DNA from: Zygnema cylindricum
Taxonomy: Eukaryota; Streptophyta; Zygnematophyceae; Zygnematales; Zygnemataceae
Assembly (NCBI GenBank): GCA_037447655.1
Contig: JBBHKE010000914.1
Location: forward strand, 118,303 to 182,302
Direction of reading: 5' to 3'
DNA length: 64,000 nt
Part shown: in pieces, positions 58,404-64,000 of the stretch
Layout: each line of letters starts with the position of its first letter
Numbering within the stretch: the first letter of the stretch is position 1
Position numbers and translations under genes: made by a program
The notes under the pieces: generated by a model
What the model was told of the DNA's origin: nothing
What the model saw: only the letters and a program-made list of their open reading frames with translations
Databases searched by the model: none

Positions 58404-58688
58404 TGTTGTTTTTGGAAAGCTTTAAGTCCCAACAAATTTATAAGACGATGGAAAAATTGATCTATAGGGACACGCGTCGTCACCTGAAGCACAGTGCTGG
58501 TTTTTTGAATTGTACCGACACCAACATTGGAACAACGCAACAGCGACGCAGATGGAACAAGCGCAGTTGCGGTTATTTTTGATATGGTCCGTATCGACAA
58601 ACGCAACCTGCGACACAACGGGACAACACAGCCTGCGACACAACGGGATAAACGCAATTGCGGATATTTTGGTACAGGACAACGCAGT
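58404..58688 (+). repeat. 3' LTR of element E, truncated by insertion of H
   Basis: TGTTGTTTTTGGAAAGC...CAACGCAGT, matching the first ~300 bp of 46985-47971, then replaced by H sequence. Confidence 0.8.
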
Positions 58689-59287
58689 TGAAATTCTGTG
58701 ACCTCCATTGGTCCACAAAATGTCCAGTTTATATGAAGCCTCTAGGATAATATTTGCAGTTTTGACTTTGGCAATGAATAAGTGCCACCCTGGCATGCAA
58801 AAACTCTGACCGACTACACCTCTGTGTAGCCTGGACTCCCTTGAGTCCGTAGCAAAAAAAATCACTGAATTTGCTCACCCGAGCATTAAGTTATGGCTGT
58901 TCAAAGACAGCATATTTATACAGATGGCCTCTGGGAGAGAGGACTTTCAAAATTTTGTCTAAGTCCTGAAAACCTCACTAATAGCTACCCTAAGCCAATC
59001 AAAATAAAGTACTCTAATTGTTGTACATACATAGTACATCAGCCGCCGTACTTTATGTACGGATATATTCGGCACCACTCACGTTCTGCCACGTGGCTAA
59101 TAGGTCAACATCATTCTGTCCCTTTTCTCTTCCGGCATCCTATAGGATGATGCCACGTGTCATTTCCTCCCATTTCGTCGAACTGCTCCCAGATAATTGT
59201 TCCGGCGTTCCGGCACTCACGCGTGCCGTCCGTTCTTTTTCGTCGATCGATTTCACGCGTTCGATCTGACGGCGCGCCGAATAAATG

Positions 59288-59361
59288 TTGACCGTTGAAA
59301 ATCATCGGTCAATATTCCGTATTGACCGTTGAATTTCGACGGTCAACATTCCGTGTTGACC
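59288..59361. promoter_or_regulatory. cluster of five W-box cores in LTR H
   Basis: TTGACC at 59288, 59322 and 59356 and its complement GGTCAA at 59307 and 59341, in 74 bp, alternating in orientation with ATTCCG spacers. TTGACC/T is the core bound by WRKY factors. LTR C has weaker copies at 33810-33890. Function is inferred. Confidence 0.55.
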
Positions 59362-59577
59362 GTTTGAAATTCCTTCTTCTTTTGCGAGCCGTCGATCGTG
59401 ACATTTAATTTCGTCCGTCGAAATCAAATATTTGTTTCATTTATTTCGTGCGGTACTGCATTTCGTGCGGTACCACACGTTTCATGTTTCGTTTCGTTAC
59501 GTAAGTCGTTACAAGGAATATGTCTTTGTGTTGTATTTAAATACTTACGAAATATATTGCGTATAACGTTTCATCAA

Positions 59578-59652
59578 TACCAAACGGATAAGGCGTGAAA
59601 CAATTTGTACGGTTTTCGTCCAGAGGTTACAGGATCAAATCCTGTCTGGGTA
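59578..59652 (+). other. tRNA-like segment in LTR H
   Basis: 75 bases with a perfect T arm (ACAGG, 7-base loop ATCAAAT, CCTGT at 59629-59645), an A-box-like CAAACGGATAAGGCG, and acceptor ends TACCAAA/CTGGGTA that pair at 5 of 7 positions. The A-box region resembles CCAATGGATAAGGC of plant tRNA-Arg. The anticodon stem is not canonical, so this is tRNA-derived rather than a working tRNA gene. Related segments lie at 27719-27800, 32849-32915 and, on the minus strand, 33500-33576. Confidence 0.5.
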
Positions 59653-59663
59653 ACGTAGCTTTT

Positions 59664-59673
59664 NNNNNNNNNN
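59664..59673. other. assembly gap (10 N)
   Basis: Ten N bases; the true length is unknown. Confidence 1.
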
Positions 59674-60049
59674 ATAACTCCACAAACCCATTAAGACTTA
59701 CTCTCTACGATTTGGCAAAAGCTGCGGAAACCTGGCTTTGAAGTCATATCATGTAACCTCTTAGATCTTTAACACCCACAAAACATTTACCTCCGTTAAT
59801 TAATGTAGTACAAGAAGTCACACACGTGGACCTACGCGTAAAAACAGCTACAATTCAAAAGTCTTCTAACATTTCATGTTTTCTTCAAAGTAACCCTCCA
59901 CCACTTCGCTAATAAAGTTGTAGTTCAACCATGTTACTCATAAGTTAAAAAGAAGTGAGCTCACCTTTCAGTGTCACAATGAAGGCTCTAACGTAAACCA
60001 CCCAACATTATCGTTCATCAAGGCAGTGTTTATTTAGCCTCCATAGAAA
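59674..60049. other. unassigned DNA right of the gap
   Basis: No coding similarity recognised; it may be the decayed 3' end of the copia fragment that follows on the minus strand. Confidence 0.35.
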
Positions 60050-60070
60050 TGTTGTTTAGATCCGAGAACT

Positions 60071-60307
60071 TTACAAAATTTCCACTCCACGAAAAACAAA
60101 TGCAATCTCGGAAGTAACACTGTGACTTTCCACTCGAGTGAAGAAAAATTGAATACTCATTGTACCAACTTGATGTTGAAATAATCGCTTCACCACCTCC
60201 CAATGAAACTTCTTTTGTACTTTACAATCTTCTGAAAACTTAACATCGACAAAAATGCGCATCCAGGTGCACACACTGAAGAACATGATGTAATTAATTG
60301 CCTCCAT
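60071..60307 (-). pseudogene. decayed copia RT/RNase H linker fragment (element I)
   Basis: The minus-strand frame aligns by eye with the G segment that begins REAVGCLMYLSVGTRPDIS: here MEAINYIMFFSVCTWM, then VKRLFQHQVGTMS against VKRIFRYLVGTLS. It ends in a degraded SHSVTSEIAFVF against KLTSGYAFVL. Spacing is right for a copia RT-RNase H junction. Confidence 0.6.
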
Positions 60308-60709
60308 TTACAAAACACCCACAATTTCTAGATTCTCCAATGTACTATACTGAAGTTTCGGTCCAAAGGCGTCGAAAACGGTTTAGCATCTCTCATTCAG
60401 AATTACCCAAACACCTCAATACAATATTATTTCTGGCATTATTTAATCTTTTCCCGAAGCAACACAAATCACCTCAATCTCAAAATGCACTTCACCTCTC
60501 TTATATTCGTAACCTACATAGTTGCTTTCTCTCTACCATTCTCAGTAGTTTTTCTTGTCTCCTATCTGTTATGGTCTTTTGTGATTTGAATGCTAAGTTC
60601 GCAAACATAATCTTTGTGATCTTGGTTTTGACTGGTTTGACTTGTCTCTACTTTGACACCTATTTGGTGAAAATTCTGACCACTCTTTTTTTTTATGCGA
60701 GGCTCATAA
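60308..60709. other. unassigned stretch inside element I
   Basis: Low-complexity T/C-rich + strand frames, no recognisable domain; presumably decayed pol. Confidence 0.35.
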
Positions 60710-61242
60710 TTATTGGCCTTCTAAGGCATCACCACCTCGGTGGAGCCATCGGCAGATTAACTTCTCGCCGACCTCCTCCCACTTCCACTCCTTCCCTTTT
60801 TTGCCCTCCAATAAGGTGAGAACCATTGTGAACTCAGGAGGTACGGATAAGAGTAGCAACGAAACCTTTGTTACAGTTGGAAGGTGGAGACCGACTGATT
60901 TTGCTTCGACTAAAGTCTTAGTGAAATGGGAAATGTTTTCTCTGGGCGACATTGCTACATCATAGACTTTGTGAGTTAGAAATCGGAGCAGTCGGATTTT
61001 TGTTGTCATGGATGAACTCTCAAGTGTCTCTTCTGTTAACCTTTCCCCTTTAAGCTCGCGGATATCGTTTTCCAAGGCTCTCCCTTCACTTGCATCCAAT
61101 TCTCGGATCTGATATTTTTCCCTGGTTGTTATTGTTGAAAAACCTCTGATTCTTCTCCTCTACTCTCAACCTTCTCGCGATGACTGTTACTTTATTCTTT
61201 TGGAATTTCGAACTCCTTTGGGCACCCTATGGGTGGGCCCAT
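60710..61242 (-). pseudogene. element I gag, starting inside a half-tRNA PBS
   Basis: The start ATG is at 61242-61240 in the PBS: Met-Gly-Pro-Pro-Ile-Gly-Cys-Pro, then a stop after 16 codons. The 129-residue frame 60710-61099 has SSMTTKIRLLRFLTHKVYDV, ISHFTKTLVEAKSVGLHLP and LLLLSVPPEFTMVLTLLEGK, typical of copia Gag. Confidence 0.65.
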
Positions 61243-61246
61243 AACT
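61232..61246 (-). promoter_or_regulatory. PBS of element I
   Basis: Minus strand AGTTATGGGCCCACC: 14 of 15 bases match the initiator tRNA-Met anticodon-arm complement. Confidence 0.75.
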
Positions 61247-61650
61247 TGCCGCGTCTAGCTGGTCATCCAAACTAACGGGAAGACTTCCTCGTAACCACAG
61301 ACAACTTAGACCGGCCACAAATCTCCGGCCACAAATCAACCACGCAGAAGGGCTTCGAGAGTCACAGAAAATAGAGATATGAAAGATGTAAAGTATGGAA
61401 AGATATGTAGTTAATAGACAAGATAGACAAAGTAGACTCTCATGAAAAGCTGTAGCTTTGATTATTGGTCCTTTTAGGAAAAAATGTTACAATGTGGACT
61501 TTTTAATAAAGCCGAAACTATTCCACTTTTTGTCTTGCTCTCTATGTCTAACTTGCTTCGCTAAATTGAAGAATAAAGGTATTTTTTCTGACTAATCTGC
61601 TTTGTCTTTTCTATGCAAACAAACATTTTACACTAAATAAGCCCCCAAAG
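61247..61650 (-). repeat. probable LTR of element I (start only)
   Basis: Sequence adjoining the PBS; the + strand begins TGCCGCGTCTAGC, so the LTR ends CA on the minus strand. The other edge is not defined and no partner LTR was found. Confidence 0.35.
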
Positions 61651-61768
61651 TCTGGTCCAATCTAAACCTATTTCCACATTGATTGTCCACAAACACAATT
61701 CCGTACATAAAGCATTCATTTAAACATGTAGTCGTTCCGTTCTATTCGATGGATTTCGATTTGTCGCG

Positions 61769-62372
61769 TCATATCACTCCGCACTTGTCCAAATCGGTTA
61801 TCATGTCAGAATTGATGTATTTCCGAAGATCGTCAAAAACTAACACTCTCGCTTGAGCTTTGCGCAATACATGTGATACAATGTCGTCGCTGATGTTTTT
61901 CATCACAATAAAAAACTCGCAAGTACTTCCTCCATATGAAAACTTATCGTTGTACGCTTGAGGCGACTTGGAGCTGATATAATCTTTCGCTCCGTTGACC
62001 TGTACTAGTTTTTGTTCCATTTGAAATATGATCCCGTGGGGATCACTTGTGGTCCAAAGATGACCTGTCATAATAGTATGACCAATTGGGGCGCGTTTGG
62101 CACATAAGGTTACTGCGTCGCTCAGGCTTCCTGCAAATGCCACCGGATGAAAACTGGGAGCATTAGATGTGTTCTTCATCCTCGTTGTACGAAGAGCATA
62201 AAATTTTATTTGACTCTGACCGTGGATGACCGTGTGTTTTGGTCGTCTGACATGCAATCGCTACCATGTGTTTCATCGCAGAAATTTCAAGTTGTTGTTT
62301 AAGCGGCTCGATGAATTTCGTTCGTTTGATTTTTTTGTTCGCGGCAGTGAATAAAACTTTGACATTTCCCAA
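61769..62372 (-). pseudogene. unrecognised protein-coding remnant in two overlapping frames
   Basis: Two minus-strand frames overlap at 62163-62257: 62163-62372 (MGNVKVLFTAANKKIKRTKF...) and 61769-62257 (containing HPVAFAGSLSDAVTLCAKRA, APIGHTIMTGHLWTTSDPHG and VLRKAQARVLVFDDLRKYIN). The composition looks protein-like and a single frameshift near 62240 would join them. I do not recognise the family. It could be a decayed gene, part of a transposon, or chance. Confidence 0.35.
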
Positions 62373-62978
62373 TATACAACTCCAAAGATGCTTCGCGCCT
62401 TTGTCGCACGTCCTCTAAGGTACAACTTGTACTCTTTCAAATCATAAAACAATTAGTACTTTGTAACACGGGTTCATTCTGTCCTTTAGAAAATTCTTTT
62501 CTGATAGCCTATTCCTATCGGAACATTTGTAACTTTTTGCCTATTCCGATGATTTTCCGATAACTTATCACAAAACGGGTGTTGTTCACACCAAAATGTC
62601 GATATGTTACTCCGATTGAAGGTATTCGTGACACGTCATACACTTTGACGTCATCAAACAAAGGCAAGAAAACAAACATGCATATTTTCAAATTTACTTT
62701 GTTCAAAGGACGACGATTATCGTTCAAAGTCTTGCAATTTTTTTTGTGCGATTACAATGACATAGCCGTTTGCGGGTGTTGTTTTAGCTACTTAAACTTT
62801 TGAGGTTACCATTGGTCTCTTTAAAAGAAAGACGCAACTTAAACGGGACTTCAATATCCTCAAATATGTACGGTAAGTAGGGAAATTTCGAAAACAAAAA
62901 AGGTCAGTGCTTGGAATGCTGTACATTATTCGTACGCTCGTCTGTTATGGAAGTGATTTTATTTTTGGTGGGAACAGG
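62373..62978. other. unassigned DNA
   Basis: No feature recognised. Confidence 0.4.
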
Positions 62979-63191
62979 CTATAAAACCTTTCTCTGTTTG
63001 GGCTTCATTTTAGATTTCGCTAAGTACTTTTCTTTTCTCATCACACTGCCATAGATTAGCATGTCATATAAGAGTTTGTCTTCTAGGAGTCTAATGCTTA
63101 GATACTCCTCCATGACGTCTAGGTTTTTTCTTTCCATCTCTTCAGCCACGGCTTCCGCTGTGGAACCTGCATGGGACCTCATAATCTGCAC
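62979..63191 (-). pseudogene. short unrecognised coding-like frame
   Basis: A 70-residue charged frame (AEAVAEEMERKNLDVMEEYL, LLYDMLIYGSVMRKEKYLAK) with helical character; upstream (63192-63990, minus) further Lys/Glu-rich fragments appear in mixed frames. It resembles decayed transposon or gene coding sequence; no family is assigned. Confidence 0.3.
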
Positions 63192-64000
63192 CTGTCTTTG
63201 ATGTTTCTCCTCTTTATGAATTTGGTAATATAAAATTTCTTTACTTCCCTCAACTGTAGTCTTACTCCATCTATCAGAATTCCCTCTAAGCTACTCTTTG
63301 GCAACTGTCAATTTAAAAGGTCTATCTTCCCCTTTCTTTCCTGCAGCTGCTATTGAAACCTTTCAGCTGAATTATTTTCAGTAATTTTTATCTTTACACT
63401 CTTTCAACTTCTGAATTCAATTAGATGTCTTTGTAATCACATCTTTCTTTGCATTATGACTCCTAAGTTCTTTCACTCTAAACCTTGATTAAAATTGAAA
63501 GATTAGAGATTGGGAACTAACACCTTTGACTTCTCGCATCATGTCTTCCGCTGGGCTTTGTAGACGTTCTCTTTTTGAAATTATGGCTGACTAAAATTTG
63601 GTCCGCATCTGGAGCCCTTAGGGATAGCGAATTCGGGAAGACTTCACTTACAATAAGGTGAGATAAAAATTTGTTTTAATGCTTCCCTACCAATCCTGTC
63701 TTTTATGTTTTTTAGATTTCGGTCAGTAATGCCTCTTTGAAAGATTTGGTCTTCACTTTTTTAACTTCGGCTCCTCGTCTATAATGTGGACTAAACTTTC
63801 ACTTACTTGATCATGCTTTTCTTCGACTGGTTGTGTGAGACAACAAGTGGAGAACTCTTGTGAGGATTCTCCCACTTTCCTCGGAATTTCTTTTCCTCTC
63901 TGGTGAGTTTCTGTTTCTTTTGCTGTTGTCTGACATTTAAAGTGTTTTCCGTTTTCTGTACCATGTGGAAAAAAGCTTGCGAGGACATTAAAGTAATTTT

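Larger units (their letters stand above)
46985..58688 (+). mobile_element. Ty1/copia retrotransposon E, plus strand, broken by G
   Basis: 5' LTR 46985-47971, interior 47972-49251 and 55387-58403, 3' LTR from 58404, itself cut by LTR H at 58689. It is inserted in the RT of C. Its proteins are close relatives of D but without D's large deletion. The polypurine tract TTTAGGGGAG (58394-58403) precedes the 3' LTR. Confidence 0.85.
58689..59663 (-). mobile_element. LTR H (C/B-type), minus orientation, ends in the assembly gap
   Basis: On the + strand it begins TGAAATTCTGTGACCTCC, the complement of the end of C/B-type LTRs, and follows the C LTR in reverse (GGCTTCATATAAAC..., the cluster of GGTCAA motifs, then the tRNA-like part). 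Its far end is hidden by the gap, so a full element cannot be excluded. Confidence 0.75.

Noticed and set aside
59578-59652. Functional tRNA-Arg gene
   Set aside because: Anticodon and D stems are not canonical and the acceptor has two mismatches; only tRNA-like status is supported.
60298-60819. 173-residue + strand ORF
   Set aside because: Antisense to copia fragments on the minus strand; no recognisable domain.

Overview
This is a eukaryotic nuclear window, most likely from a streptophyte (a land plant, probably a non-seed plant, or a charophyte alga). Three things point this way: a plant-type neutral ceramidase, a phi-class glutathione S-transferase (a plant family), and a dense load of Ty1/copia retrotransposons. 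Genes are split by long introns rich in CT/GA microsatellites, and a 10-N assembly gap lies at 59664-59673. The species cannot be named from sequence alone.

Layout. (1) 1-10423: the 3' nine coding exons of a neutral ceramidase on the + strand; its first exon(s) lie upstream of the window. Its introns carry purine/pyrimidine tracts, minisatellites and three separate duplications of exon edges, including a whole second copy of exon 4. (2) 10424-14778: intergenic DNA with MITE-like elements, including a 13-bp-TIR element with TTA target duplication and a 539-bp element with 25-bp TIRs. (3) 14779-17524: a complete seven-exon phi GST, 210 residues. Its first intron is almost wholly a six-unit, about 31-bp-periodic array of TGACGTGG. 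(4) 17525-25844: sparse DNA, a 3.9-kb non-coding LTR element (19688-23608), a second 539-bp MITE copy and a Helitron-like 3' end. (5) 25845-61246: a stack of nested copia retrotransposons. Element B (minus, 25845-33052) sits in the RNase H of an older copia and has a solo LTR in its own 3' LTR. Element C (plus, from 33342) was broken by D (minus, 36228-41231, TSD TCTAG), F (minus, 42550-46512, TSD CTTCG) and E (plus, from 46985). E was in turn broken by G (minus, 49252-55386) and by LTR H (from 58689). (6) 61247-64000: poorly interpretable sequence with short unrecognised minus-strand ORFs.

The most striking signal is in the copia elements. In B and C exactly, and in F, I and D with one or more mismatches, the primer-binding site after the LTR is GGTTATGGGCCCACC. 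This is not the complement of a tRNA 3' end. It is the complement of the anticodon arm of initiator tRNA-Met, the 'half-tRNA' priming mode known from Drosophila copia and yeast Ty5. In all of these elements the gag reading frame starts at the ATG inside that site, opposite the CAU anticodon, so the primer complementarity itself encodes the first Gag residues (Met-Gly-Pro in B, C, F and I). The copia genes carry stops, frameshifts and deletions; G is the least damaged. The two host genes look functional as far as splice sites, phases and catalytic motifs can show.
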